64,000 nucleotides of DNA, taken from assembly GCA_963618495.1 (NCBI GenBank), contig CAVESF010000007.1, positions 1 through 64,000 of the forward strand, in the 5' to 3' direction. The notes below the pieces were generated by a model. It was given only the letters and a program-made list of their open reading frames with translations, searched no databases and was not told where the DNA came from. Shown here in pieces: positions 1-8,060 of this stretch. Numbering within the stretch: the stretch's first letter is position 1; the number at the start of each line of letters is the position of its first letter. Both the position numbers and the translations under genes were made by a program. The DNA is from Apopatosoma sp963618495. GTDB taxonomy: Bacteria; Bacillota; Clostridia; Oscillospirales; CAG-272.

Positions 1-119
1 AGATTTTTGAATGGGATGGATTTGCAGTGCTTTGTTTCAGGAATGATGTGAAAGAAAAAGTATCTTTATGTTTCTTTCGAGGTGTCATGAAAATCAAACA
101 ATACGACGCGGTGGCAACG

Positions 120-236
120 CTTCGCATATGTGTTAGTCCCCCGTCTCGGCGACGCCAACACACATGCTTCGCATATGTGTTAATCCCCCGTCTCGGCGAC
201 GCCAACACACATGCTTTGCATATGTGTTAATCCCCC
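120..236. repeat. Tandem 47-bp palindromic repeat, about 2.5 units
   Basis: Units begin at 120, 167 and 214, a spacing of exactly 47 bp. Each has a hairpin core ACACATGCTTCGCATATGTGT-like (arms ACACAT/ATGTGT), then TTAATCCCCC and a GTCTCGGCGACGCCAAC spacer arm. The third unit stops after the C-run. The same unit occurs at 54373-54447, inverted at 30301-30350, and as a fragment near 19066-19097. No unique spacers lie between units, so it is not CRISPR. The rest of 1-402 holds no convincing gene; 38-100 resembles the flank of the dispersed hairpin family seen at 61469-61540. Confidence 0.85.
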
Positions 237-402
237 AAAGCCCTTGCGGTGCAAGGACTCTACTGTGAGTAGAGGGCGATTCTACGGGTAGAGTGCCGCG
301 CGTGCAAAGGTATAGAGTGCCATTTTACGGAAATGCCTTGCAAAAATTTTCCTCATAGCTTATAATCAAACCGTAAGCAAAAAACGCAAAGGAGCGCATG
401 CC

Positions 403-1176
403 ATGGCAAAAGCGAAAACCATATATTACAGCCGTGAGGACGAGGAATTTTCCGGCATCACAAAAAAGACGATAGCTGTAGACAAGCGCTTCAGATTCCT
501 GCATAAAAATATTTTCTGGCGTATTGCCGCTTTCATCGTATACCGCATCATCATGACGCCGTTTGCTTTCATTTACTGCAAACTGAAATTTTCATTGAAA
601 ACAATCGGCAAAGAGAAGCTTCGCAAATTCAAATCTGGTTGCATGATGTATTCCAATCATACATTGATGGCAGGCGATGCTTTTATCCCGAATATAACTA
701 CTTTCCCAAAGAAAAACTATGTGATGGTCAATGCCGACAATGTTTCGACACCAGGCACGAAAAATTTTGTCATGATGTGCGGTGCCATTCCGATACCGAC
801 GGATTTTCAGGCATATCGTGCCTTTATGAATGCCGTTGAAAAGCGACTGCTCGAGCATGCCTGCGTGACGGTTTATCCCGAGGCGCATATCTGGCCATAT
901 TATACCGGCATCCGTAAATTTTCCGATTCCGCTTTCCGCTATCCCGTGAAATACGATGTGCCGATATTTGTTTCCACGACGACTTTTCAGAAGAAAAAGC
1001 ACAGCACGACACCGCGCGTTACCGTCTATATAGACGGACCGTTCTATGCTGAGGGCGGCGATGCGAGAACAAAGGCACGATATCTGTGCGACAAGGCTTA
1101 TGAAACGCTTTGCCTGCGCTCGGAAAACAGCACATATTCACCGATAACATATATCCAAAAGGAGGAAAACAAATGA
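403..1176 (+). CDS. PlsC-like lysophospholipid/glycolipid acyltransferase
   Basis: A 257-aa membrane-associated acyltransferase of the PlsC superfamily, expected to move a fatty acyl group onto a glycerolipid or lipid-linked sugar at the cytoplasmic membrane. A hydrophobic stretch lies at about residues 36-60. The catalytic block reads NHTLMAGD (85-92), so His and Asp are separated by five residues, not the canonical four. A VYPEAHIWPY block near 157-166 replaces the usual EGTR region. The start at 403 has an AAAGGAG site 8-14 nt upstream. Its stop overlaps the ATG of the glycosyltransferase (ATGA), so the genes are translationally coupled, and a second acyltransferase follows that gene. The family is clear; the substrate is unknown. 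Confidence 0.8.
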   Translation: MAKAKTIYYSREDEEFSGITKKTIAVDKRFRFLHKNIFWRIAAFIVYRIIMTPFAFIYCKLKFSLKTIGKEKLRKFKSGCMMYSNHTLMAGDAFIPNITTFPKKNYVMVNADNVSTPGTKNFVMMCGAIPIPTDFQAYRAFMNAVEKRLLEHACVTVYPEAHIWPYYTGIRKFSDSAFRYPVKYDVPIFVSTTTFQKKKHSTTPRVTVYIDGPFYAEGGDARTKARYLCDKAYETLCLRSENSTYSPITYIQKEENK

Positions 1177-2960
1177 TAAACCTACTCTATGCCGGAAATT
1201 CGGGCGTTTTTGACGGGCTTATCATAGGTGCGCTCTCATATATAAAACACAATAAGAGCGCGGCAAATGTCTATATCCTGACTATGGATTATACCGAGAA
1301 AAGTCCGCGTTTCACGCCGATAACGGAAGCTGACCGCGCTTTTCTCGAGGCGATATACCGAAAAGCAAATGACGAAAGCCGTGTTTTTCTCATAGATGCG
1401 GGCGATTACTACAAAAAAGAAATGTCCGATTCGCCCAACGGCGAGACGGGATATACGCCGTATACATTCCTGCGGCTTTTTGCCGACCTTATACCCGAAA
1501 TTCCCGAAAAGATACTCTATCTCGATACGGATACGCTGATAGCGGACGACCTCTCGGAGCTTTACGCTACTGACATCTCGGAATATGAACTTGCCGCGGC
1601 ACTCGACTACTACGGACATCATTTTCTCGGACACAATTATTTCAATGCGGGCGTGCTTTTGCTGAACATGAAAAATATCAGCGAAAGCGGACTTTTCCGC
1701 CGTGCCGTTGCCGCATGTGCAGAAAAAAAGATTTTCCTGCCCGATCAGACCGCGCTGAACAGACTCGTGAAAAAGCGATTGCTTCTTCCCGCGAAATACA
1801 ACGAGCAGAAGCGTTTCCGCGACGACACAGTGATACAGCATTTTTCAAAAACGATACTCTGGCTTCCTTATTTCCATACGCGAAATATCAAGCCTTGGCA
1901 AACCGAGGCGGTTCAGACCGTTCTCACAAGAAAATACGATGATATTCTGGAGGAATACAAAAAAATGAAGCTTATTTACGAAAAGGAACTCCACCGTAGC
2001 GAGATACCGGTATTTTTCGCCTGCGATGACAATTATCTGCCTTATCTTGCGGTAGCGCTCAAATCACTGATACTTCATGCCGACGCAGGGAGAAAATATC
2101 ATATCTATATTCTCTGCGACAGCGTAAATGCCGAAAAGGCGGCTAAAATAACGGCGATGGCAACGGAAAATGTGAAAACCGAATTTGTTTCCGTAACAGA
2201 GAAGATGGCTTCCATCCTCGGCAAAATGAAGCTTCGCGATTACTACACTCCTTCGATATATTACCGCCTTTTCATAGCGAAAATGTTCCCCGAACTTGAC
2301 AAAGCGGTATATATAGATGCCGATATAGTTCTCAATGATGACATAGCAAATCTTTTCGATATGAATCTCGGCGAAAATCTCGTGGGAGCCGTATCTGATG
2401 CGATTATCGCGAGCAGTCCTCTTTTCCGTGATTATGCGGAGCTGGGACTCGGCATAAGATATGACAGATATTTCAATTCCGGCGTACTGCTCATGAATCT
2501 GCACGGCATGCGCGAATACGATGTCGAGGGCAGATTCCTCTATCTTCTGAACAGGTATCATTTCAATACCGTTTGTCCCGATCAGGACTATCTCAATGTT
2601 ATTTGCCGCGATAAGGTGCTTTATCTTGACGAGGGCTGGGACAAGATGTCGGTAGACGCAAATTACCCGGGCGTGCCGAGCCTGATTCACTACAATATGT
2701 TCAATAAGCCATGGTACTATGATAATGTTCCCTATAGCGAATATTTCTGGAAATATTGCGAGGGAACGGCTTTTGAAGCCGAGATTAAGGCAGGCAAAGC
2801 GGCATACGGTGAAGAGAAGATGGCGGCAGACAAAGCCGGCGGAGAAAATCTCTGTGCTCAGGTGGCGGTTATCATAAACGATGAAAATAATTTCAGAAGG
2901 GTGCTTTGCGAAGATGAAGACGGAGAAGAAGAGGAAGCAGGAGAACTCGTCGCTTGCTGA
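1173..2960 (+). CDS. Tandem two-domain family 8 glycosyltransferase
   Basis: A 595-aa protein with two GT8-type domains in tandem. Domain 1 (about 1-270) has the metal-binding DxD motif in YLDTDTLIADD near residue 115. Domain 2 (about 275-560) opens with IPVFFACDDNYLPYLAVAL and has YIDADIVLNDD near 379. GT8 enzymes move a sugar from a nucleotide sugar, with Mn binding at DxD, and in bacteria often build lipid- or wall-linked glycans. A longer in-frame start at 1110 was rejected because AAGGAGGAAAACAA sits just before ATG 1173. The gene overlaps acyltransferase genes at both ends (4 bp and 47 bp), so it probably glycosylates an acylated carrier. The two domains may add successive sugars; that is inference. 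Confidence 0.88.
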   Translation: MINLLYAGNSGVFDGLIIGALSYIKHNKSAANVYILTMDYTEKSPRFTPITEADRAFLEAIYRKANDESRVFLIDAGDYYKKEMSDSPNGETGYTPYTFLRLFADLIPEIPEKILYLDTDTLIADDLSELYATDISEYELAAALDYYGHHFLGHNYFNAGVLLLNMKNISESGLFRRAVAACAEKKIFLPDQTALNRLVKKRLLLPAKYNEQKRFRDDTVIQHFSKTILWLPYFHTRNIKPWQTEAVQTVLTRKYDDILEEYKKMKLIYEKELHRSEIPVFFACDDNYLPYLAVALKSLILHADAGRKYHIYILCDSVNAEKAAKITAMATENVKTEFVSVTEKMASILGKMKLRDYYTPSIYYRLFIAKMFPELDKAVYIDADIVLNDDIANLFDMNLGENLVGAVSDAIIASSPLFRDYAELGLGIRYDRYFNSGVLLMNLHGMREYDVEGRFLYLLNRYHFNTVCPDQDYLNVICRDKVLYLDEGWDKMSVDANYPGVPSLIHYNMFNKPWYYDNVPYSEYFWKYCEGTAFEAEIKAGKAAYGEEKMAADKAGGENLCAQVAVIINDENNFRRVLCEDEDGEEEEAGELVAC

Positions 2961-3777
2961 GGCAAGAGAGGCGCGCCTTGCTGTTCTCGCAAAAATAGCC
3001 GAATATGAAGCCGAGGGCGGAGAGAAATTTTTCTGCGATGTGGAAAACGACCCGCCCGTGCAGGTGATAATGCCCGATGAGGTGGATTATCTGCATGAAA
3101 AGGCAGGAACGAAAATAAAAGTATTTTTCGCGCGGATAATGGAGGTTGTCGCCTCGTTTTTAGTAAGGAAAATCTTCAGAATCAAGATTGAGGGCAAAGA
3201 AAATCTGCGCGGACTTCGCGGCGGCGCGATATTCACAAGCAATCATTTCGCGCAGACGGAAAATGTCGCAGTGCGCACAGCCGCAAAGAAAGTACGCGGC
3301 AGGCACCGCTTCTATAAGCTGGTGCGCGAGGGCAATTTCCGCATGAAAGGAATCATCGGTTATCTCCTGAAATATGCGGATACGCTTCCCATAAGCAGTA
3401 ATATGCATACGATGAACAAGCTCGGCGCGGCAATAGAAAAACTGTTGAAGGACGACGCTTTTATACTTATTTATCCCGAGCAGGCAATGTGGTGGAATTA
3501 TAAAAAACCACGCCCGTACAGAATAGGCGCATATCATTATGCGGCGAAAAACGGTGTGCCTGTTGTTCCTTGCTTTGTAACGCTCACGGACAGCGGCAAG
3601 AAAAGCAAGCTCGGCTTCGCGGAGTATTACTATACTATTCATGTGATGCCGCCGCTTTATCCCGATCCTGCGCTCTCTGTGCGCGTCAATGCGGAGAATA
3701 TGCGCACGCGCAATTTTGAGCTTTGCAAGAGCAAGTATGAAGAGGTCTACGGCATACCGCTCTCGTATGAGAAATAA
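2914..3777 (+). CDS. PlsC-like acyltransferase (second of locus)
   Basis: A 287-aa PlsC-superfamily acyltransferase, a distant paralog of the 403-1176 product. The catalytic block is SNHFAQTEN near residues 107-115, an HX4E arrangement in place of HX4D. YPEQAMWW near 186, followed by KKPRPYRIGAYHYA, is the second conserved region. The N-terminus is a charged, Lys/Glu-rich extension before a hydrophobic segment at about 75-90. I chose ATG 2914 over 2881 because GAAGGGTG precedes it; the start lies inside the end of the glycosyltransferase gene. With its neighbours it forms one transcription unit closed by the terminator at 3789-3818. It probably acylates a glycolipid precursor, acceptor unknown. 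Confidence 0.78.
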   Translation: MKTEKKRKQENSSLAEAREARLAVLAKIAEYEAEGGEKFFCDVENDPPVQVIMPDEVDYLHEKAGTKIKVFFARIMEVVASFLVRKIFRIKIEGKENLRGLRGGAIFTSNHFAQTENVAVRTAAKKVRGRHRFYKLVREGNFRMKGIIGYLLKYADTLPISSNMHTMNKLGAAIEKLLKDDAFILIYPEQAMWWNYKKPRPYRIGAYHYAAKNGVPVVPCFVTLTDSGKKSKLGFAEYYYTIHVMPPLYPDPALSVRVNAENMRTRNFELCKSKYEEVYGIPLSYEK

Positions 3778-3788
3778 TGTGAAAAGAA

Positions 3789-3818
3789 AATCGGCTTTGA
3801 AAACGAAGCCGATTTTTT
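3789..3818 (+). terminator. Intrinsic terminator of the acyltransferase/GT8 operon
   Basis: AATCGGCTT and AAGCCGATT form a 9-bp stem around an 8-nt loop and are followed by a T-rich tail, 11 bp after the stop at 3777. Confidence 0.85.
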
Positions 3819-3905
3819 GATTTTATAGATGTACGCATTGTCTGTACGCTGAAGGGATGGAGAATATATTTTTTATTTTGGCTGTTGGCTATACTTGGTT
3901 TTTAT

Positions 3906-4030
3906 CTTGTAGGGGGCGCTAACCCTGTCTCGGTGGTGCCGACTCGGACTCACTGCTGTGCCATGTCAAACTACGGCGAACCTCGCGGTTGGTATTATGG
4001 TGCATGTCCGGGTGCAAACATAGCGAGACG
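3906..4030 (+). repeat. Dispersed ~120-bp repeat, copy 1
   Basis: This stretch matches the reverse complement of about 23028-23140. Shared blocks include GCCGACTCGGA, CACTGCTGTGCCATGTCA, GAACCTCGCGGTT (AAACCTCGCGGTT in the other copy) and CATAGCGAGA. It lies between convergent transcription units and no coding frame is persuasive. It is best seen as part of the same mobile or structured repeat population as the element at 22730-23246. The rest of 3819-4063 shows nothing else. Confidence 0.7.
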
Positions 4031-4063
4031 GACAATTCAGCAATAAAAAATATTACTTGCGAC

Positions 4064-4094
4064 AAAAAAGAACGGCGCAAGCCGTTCCTTTTTT
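4064..4094 (-). terminator. Terminator of lipoprotein gene 4110-5255
   Basis: GAACGGC / GCCGTTC stem with a GCAA loop (4070-4087). The A-run at 4064-4069 gives the U-tract on the minus strand; a T-run on the other side may also serve the plus strand. Confidence 0.85.
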
Positions 4095-4109
4095 GCACTA
4101 TAAACGCAG

Positions 4110-5255
4110 TTATGATTCTGCGGCGCGCTCCATGTTGCTCTTGTACTCCATGAGCTGTTCGGGAGATACGCCAAAGACAATGTAGTCGATCTTCACAAAG
4201 TTGCCCTTCTTGATAAGGCCGCGCGTATCGCATCTTGCGGCAACCTTTGCCGCGGAAATAGCCTCGCCTGCTGTCCATGAGGTGGTCTTGCCGCTGCCGT
4301 CAGAGGCGATCATGTTGCCGTTGCCGTCATCAACAAGGTTGTTGCCCGTTGTGGCAAACGTATTGCCGCTACGCGCATATCCGGGAACATAAGAGCCAAG
4401 GATATGGAAGCGGATGCAGGTGATAAACTGTGCCGAGCCCTGCCATATCCAGTTGTTGCCGGGACCCTTGCCGTTGTCATCGGTAATCTCGTTGGCACCT
4501 GTAGGGAGATTGGATTCTCTTGCCACATCAAATATAGCAACCTGATAGTTGTCGTAGCCCTCTTTTGCCTTGCCGGGTGTAACATCCATAACGCAGGATG
4601 TTACCGTAGTCCATGCCGACACATTTGTGCTTCTCCAGAGAAAACTTATTTTGGTATTCGGACCGCCGTTTACATAGCGGATCTTCATATACTGATGGCA
4701 GCCAGCCTTTGCCTGACCTGCATGTATCTCCTGCGGATCGTCAAATTCATAATCGGCGGAAATATCCTCGAAGCAAAGCGCATATGCGTTTACTATAGAA
4801 CCGACGGATTTGTAGTCGGAGGAACGCATGGAACCGTAGTTATAGCTCTGGAGTGCTGTAACTATGATGTTGTCCTCATCATACTTTACGCTGACATATT
4901 TATCGTTGTATGTGAGCTTGGAGGTGAGGTATTCGTGCGATGTGAGGTTGTTTTCGGAGGCATATGACTTTGTTCCGAAGTCAAAGCGCGCAAAAACAGG
5001 CTCCGTGGAAATAGTTGTGGTTGTTTCCTCCGTTGTTGTGGTTTCTGTTGTTGTGGTTTCTGTTGTGGTTGCTTCGGTAGTGGTTGTTGTAGCCTCTGTT
5101 GTCGTTGTGACCGTTGTTTCTTTTGTCGTTGTGGTTGTAGCTTCAGTCGTCTCGGTTGTTGTAGTTGCGTCTGAGGGCTTTTCACCGCACGCCACCATGG
5201 CGAGAGCCGCTATCAGCATTGCCACGACAAGAAAAACAGATAAAAATTTTTTCAT
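4110..5255 (-). CDS. Surface lipoprotein with Thr/Glu-rich stalk, paralog A
   Basis: A 381-aa predicted lipoprotein. A hydrophobic signal peptide ends in a lipobox (LAMVAC, Cys23), followed by a low-complexity Thr/Glu stalk at about 28-84, typical of an extended linker across the wall. The globular part (about 88-375) starts FARFDFGTK, contains LTSHEYL, then GHQYMKIRYVN, GPGNNWIWQG and ends VDYIVFG...EQLMEYKS. Paralogs lie at 5515-6780 and 45562-46677. The aromatic, beta-rich pattern suggests an all-beta binding domain, possibly carbohydrate-binding, but I do not recognise a named family. AAGGAGAATC precedes the start, and a consensus promoter lies at 5314-5342. Confidence 0.8.
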   Translation of the reverse strand: MKKFLSVFLVVAMLIAALAMVACGEKPSDATTTTETTEATTTTTKETTVTTTTEATTTTTEATTTETTTTETTTTEETTTTISTEPVFARFDFGTKSYASENNLTSHEYLTSKLTYNDKYVSVKYDEDNIIVTALQSYNYGSMRSSDYKSVGSIVNAYALCFEDISADYEFDDPQEIHAGQAKAGCHQYMKIRYVNGGPNTKISFLWRSTNVSAWTTVTSCVMDVTPGKAKEGYDNYQVAIFDVARESNLPTGANEITDDNGKGPGNNWIWQGSAQFITCIRFHILGSYVPGYARSGNTFATTGNNLVDDGNGNMIASDGSGKTTSWTAGEAISAAKVAARCDTRGLIKKGNFVKIDYIVFGVSPEQLMEYKSNMERAAES

Positions 5256-5313
5256 GTTGATTCTCCTTTTTATTCAGTCTGCGCCGAGCTTTCGGGCAGA
5301 TCTACCTTGATAT

Positions 5314-5342
5314 ATTTTAGCATTTTTTGATGCATTTGTCAA
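5314..5342 (-). promoter_or_regulatory. Sigma-A type promoter for lipoprotein paralog A
   Basis: Read on the minus strand: TTGACA (5342-5337), 17-bp spacer, TAAAAT (5319-5314), about 60 bp upstream of the start at 5255. Confidence 0.8.
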
Positions 5343-5468
5343 TTGTACTTTTTGTTGAAGAAGTCATGTGGTAATTGTGCATATTTGCCAAAAGCAAGCC
5401 GCGATTACAGCGCAGCGCAATGCGCGGAAACCGCCTTGACATCAGGCGCGACGAACAAGAAAAAGCGC

Positions 5469-5500
5469 AAAAAAGACGCCATCAGATGATGACGCCTTTT
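5469..5500 (-). terminator. Terminator of lipoprotein gene 5515-6780
   Basis: On minus-strand RNA, GGCGUCAUC pairs with GAUGGCGUC (two G-U wobbles) around a 4-nt loop, then six U. It begins 19 bp beyond the stop. The wobbles make it a stem only on the minus strand, which fixes its direction. Confidence 0.8.
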
Positions 5501-5514
5501 ATAGCCATTATTGA

Positions 5515-6780
5515 TTATTTGCTTGCTTCGTAAGCCTTTTCAGCTGCGCTCTTGTATGTGAGGAGCTGTTCGGGTGTAGAACCGAATACGATATAGTCAA
5601 CCTTGATAGCGTTGCCGGCTTTAATAAGACCACGTGTATCAAGAGCTGCCTTTATTTTAGCGCTTGTGAAAGCTTCGTCAGCCTTCCATGTTGTTACCTT
5701 GCCGCTACCGTCAGCTGCAATCTTTGTGCCTGTACCGTCGTCTGTAGCGTTTGTGCCGGCATTAGCAAATGTGTTGCCGGAACGTGCATTACCCATTGCA
5801 TAGTAACCCATGAGGTGGAAACGGAGACCGTTTACAAACTGAGCAGTACCCTGCCAGAGCCAGTTGTTACCGGGGCCCTTGCCGTTAGCGGGTGTAAGTT
5901 CGTTAGCGCCTGTTGCCATGTTTGCAGCATTGGTTATATCATAGATAACTATCTGATAGTTGTCATCGTTGTTGAGGTAGTCGCTGCCTGTCTTACCGGC
6001 TGCAACAGGGAAGCATGTAGTACCTGTTGTATAGTAAGCAGCCATGGATGTAGACTTCCACTGGAAGCCGACCTTGGTGTTCGGGCTTGCGTTAACGAAA
6101 CGGATCTTTATGTACTGATGGAAGCCTTTCCACTTGCCTTCAACACCAACACTACCGCTGGAATAAGGATAGTTGTCCCATGTACCCCAGCCGCAGTGAA
6201 TCTCCTGAGGATCTTCAAACTCATATTCACCGGCGATATCGTCGTAGATAAGAGCGAAGTTGGTTGCGGAAGACTGCATTGTGTCGTAGTTGTAATCCGT
6301 GGTTGCGTATACGATCATGTTGTCTTCATCGTAGTCAACCCAGAGGTAAGACGCATTGTAGGAAAGGTGAGACTTGAGGTACTCGTGAGATGTGAGGTTA
6401 TTTGCTTCAGCCTCTGTCTTTGTACCGAAGTCGAAACGAGCGTAGATACCTTCAGTTGTACCGGAAGTAACTGTAGCTACTGTGGTAGTTTCAGTTGTGA
6501 CGGTTTCTGTTGTGGTCGTTGTTGTTGCTTCTGTTGTAGTCGTTGTTGTTGCTTCTGTTTCTGTTGTGGTCGTTGTTTCTGTGGTTGTTGTTTCTGTTGT
6601 GGTCGTTGTTGTTGCTTCTGTAGTAGTGGTCTCGGTGGTCTTCTCAGTAGTGGTTGTCGAGGCAGTGGTGTTGGTAGTTGTGGATTCGGTCGTCTGATCT
6701 TCCTTATTGCCACATGCAACCATAGCGAGCGCAGCAAAGAGCATAGCTACTACGAGAAAGAGTGATAAAAGTCTCTTCAT
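5515..6780 (-). CDS. Surface lipoprotein with Thr/Glu-rich stalk, paralog B
   Basis: A 421-aa lipoprotein paralogous to 4110-5255: same signal peptide and lipobox (Cys23, LAMVAC), a longer Thr/Glu/Ala/Val stalk (about 30-110), and the same domain (YARFDFGTK, LTSHEYL, GFHQYIKIRFVN, GPGNNWLWQG, DYIVFG, PEQLLTYKSA). It adds a VEGKWKGFHQY segment also seen in the paralog at 45562. Start 6780 is preceded by AAAAGGAGA; upstream in-frame codons to 6825 lack a ribosome site. Codon use is richer in AAC, TTC and GCT than neighbouring genes, which suggests high expression (inference). Promoter at 6865-6893. Function unknown; a beta-sandwich binding module is plausible. Confidence 0.82.
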   Translation of the reverse strand: MKRLLSLFLVVAMLFAALAMVACGNKEDQTTESTTTNTTASTTTTEKTTETTTTEATTTTTTETTTTETTTTTETEATTTTTTEATTTTTTETVTTETTTVATVTSGTTEGIYARFDFGTKTEAEANNLTSHEYLKSHLSYNASYLWVDYDEDNMIVYATTDYNYDTMQSSATNFALIYDDIAGEYEFEDPQEIHCGWGTWDNYPYSSGSVGVEGKWKGFHQYIKIRFVNASPNTKVGFQWKSTSMAAYYTTGTTCFPVAAGKTGSDYLNNDDNYQIVIYDITNAANMATGANELTPANGKGPGNNWLWQGTAQFVNGLRFHLMGYYAMGNARSGNTFANAGTNATDDGTGTKIAADGSGKVTTWKADEAFTSAKIKAALDTRGLIKAGNAIKVDYIVFGSTPEQLLTYKSAAEKAYEASK

Positions 6781-6864
6781 GTGAAAAAATCTCCTTTTGG
6801 AATTAAAGAATTTTTTACCGCGCAAGATATCGTCTGAAAAACACCTCGCACCGTGATTACTAAC

Positions 6865-6893
6865 ATTTTAGCACCAAATCTTATTTTTGTCAA
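6865..6893 (-). promoter_or_regulatory. Sigma-A type promoter for lipoprotein paralog B
   Basis: Minus strand TTGACA (6893-6888), 17-bp spacer, TAAAAT (6870-6865). The hexamers and spacing match the promoter of paralog A. Confidence 0.8.
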
Positions 6894-7019
6894 TAGAAAT
6901 CGCAAAAAGAATCTGAAAAAAATCGTCCCTTTCCATGAAAAAAAAGCATTTTTAATGAAAAAAGTCAAAATTATTCAGACCGTTGATGCAAAAACGAAGT
7001 AATATTGCTGGCAGAAAAA

Positions 7020-7097
7020 AGGCATTCTCTTGCCGACAGGGTGTCCGCACCTCTCATCTGTCGCCCTCATTATACTACAAATGTATTCAAAAGTCAA
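7020..7097 (-). ncRNA. Short promoter-hairpin-terminator unit, possible small RNA
   Basis: Minus-strand TTGACT (7097-7092), 17 bp, TATAAT (7074-7069) is a strong promoter. The RNA from about 7062 would fold CGACAG...CTGTCG enclosing GGTG/CACC, then GGCA/TGCC directly followed by six T, so it should end near 7014 after about 50 nt. No start codon with a ribosome site lies within it. The next downstream gene (5515-6780) has its own promoter. The AGAGGTGCG segment recalls part of lysine riboswitches, but the rest is absent. The remaining DNA in 6894-7160 shows nothing. Confidence 0.5.
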
Positions 7098-7159
7098 TAG
7101 AAATATTCTGAAATTCTGTATATATAAGGAAGAACATTTTTATACGGGTGAAAAATGAG

Positions 7160-7188
7160 AAAAGGGCACCGCAAAAAAGCGCGGTGCC
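7160..7188 (-). terminator. Terminator of the M23 peptidase gene
   Basis: GGCACCGC / GCGGTGCC 8-bp stem with an A/T loop; the A-run at 7160-7163 gives the minus-strand U-tract. It starts 19 bp after the stop. Confidence 0.85.
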
Positions 7189-7207
7189 TTTGCATTTGGC
7201 AGTGGCG

Positions 7208-7888
7208 TCAGTCCTCAAAGCCCTCGGTTTCGAGGGAGTTTGCGGGAATGAGAGAAAGCGGGTCTACGCTCGCGTCATCCTTGAAAATCTCAAAATGGAG
7301 ATGAGGCGAAACGGAAATTTCAATCAGTGCCGTATCGCCGACGGAACCTATCCGGTCGCCTGCATCGACTGTTTTGCCTTTTTCAAGTCCCTCGGGAACG
7401 GTCGTGGAAAGATTGCGGTAAACACTCTTGTAGCCGCCTGCGTGAGCGATTATTACGCTCTGACCCATCATGGGATCGAAGACGACATCCTCGATAGTGC
7501 CTGCCGCCGCCGCATATACGGGAGAGCCGGCATCTGCCTGAATATCAATGCCGCAATGTATTCTGTAATCCTCCATTGTCGGAGAGAAAACGGGGATATC
7601 GGCTGAGTAGCCGAACGCCACCGAGCCTGCCGTTACGGGACAGAGAAAATCAACTGTCGGCGTAACTACGGGGTTGTCGCCGCCGCTTGTACCCGTGGTT
7701 TGCTCCGGTTCGGTCTGTGAGGTTGTCTGCTCCGTCTTCTTTGAAGCAGAGGTCGTATGCTCGGAGGGCTTGTTTTTTCTGCCCACGGAAAAAGCGATTA
7801 TCGTGATGCAGAGCGTTGCCACGAGTAGTAAGGCAAGCGCAATGGTCAGTCCTTTGTTCAGCTGTCTTTTTCTTTGGTTTACATTCAT
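7208..7888 (-). CDS. M23 (LytM-type) metallopeptidase, SpoIIQ-like
   Basis: A 226-aa membrane-anchored peptidoglycan endopeptidase-like protein: short cytoplasmic tail, one membrane segment (about 14-36), Ser/Thr/Glu linker (40-75), LytM domain (80-215). All four zinc/catalytic positions are present: H111 and D115 in HCGID, H196 and H198 in HLHFE, so it should be active. Size and layout fit clostridial SpoIIQ, which keeps the zinc site and pairs with SpoIIIAH during engulfment; other M23 anchors are possible. AAAGGA 9 nt upstream favours ATG 7888 over GTG 7894. The upstream side runs into an assembly gap 15 bp away, so promoter and partners cannot be seen. Confidence 0.85.
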   Translation of the reverse strand: MNVNQRKRQLNKGLTIALALLLVATLCITIIAFSVGRKNKPSEHTTSASKKTEQTTSQTEPEQTTGTSGGDNPVVTPTVDFLCPVTAGSVAFGYSADIPVFSPTMEDYRIHCGIDIQADAGSPVYAAAAGTIEDVVFDPMMGQSVIIAHAGGYKSVYRNLSTTVPEGLEKGKTVDAGDRIGSVGDTALIEISVSPHLHFEIFKDDASVDPLSLIPANSLETEGFED

Positions 7889-7903
7889 TTTCACAATTCC
7901 TTT

Positions 7904-7913
7904 NNNNNNNNNN
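7904..7913. other. Assembly gap (10 N)
   Basis: Ten N mark a scaffold join. The true distance and content between the M23 gene and the downstream block are unknown, so synteny across this point should not be trusted. Confidence 0.98.
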
Positions 7914-7979
7914 GCACCGAAAATCGACTGTCTATATTTTCGCCCGAAAATTCTTCTTTATACAGTTTTTGCAAAAAAT

Positions 7980-8025
7980 AAAGTTTTCGCCTGCCACGAA
8001 AACTTTGCTTATGACAGGCGAAAAC
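7980..8025. promoter_or_regulatory. Two mutually exclusive hairpins
   Basis: AAAGTTTTCG (7980-7989) can pair with CGAAAACTTT (7997-8006), or GTTTTCGCCTG (7983-7993) can pair with CAGGCGAAAAC (8015-8025). The shared arm means only one can form. This could be an attenuator-like switch or simply a decayed repeat: GAAGTTTTCGCCCGCC at 29788-29803 is similar. No gene follows closely on the plus strand. Confidence 0.4.
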
Positions 8026-8060
8026 CTTAATTATCGCGGCAAAATTCAAATCAGTGCGCG

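Noticed and set aside
27..230. Small plus-strand protein
   Set aside because: It is built from the 47-bp repeat and has no ribosome site.
120..236. CRISPR array
   Set aside because: The repeat period is constant but there are no distinct spacers; the units are continuous palindromes and no cas gene is present.
4864..5310. Val/Ser-rich plus-strand frames at 4864-5310, 6482-6697 and 21507-21851
   Set aside because: Mirror images of Thr/Glu stalk codons in the lipoprotein genes.
7014..7062. Lysine riboswitch
   Set aside because: Only an AGAGGTGCG-like piece is present; the remaining helices and 3' core are missing and the RNA would be about 50 nt.
7888..7894. GTG start for the M23 gene
   Set aside because: Only 3-4 nt from AAAGGA; the ATG six bases later has normal spacing.
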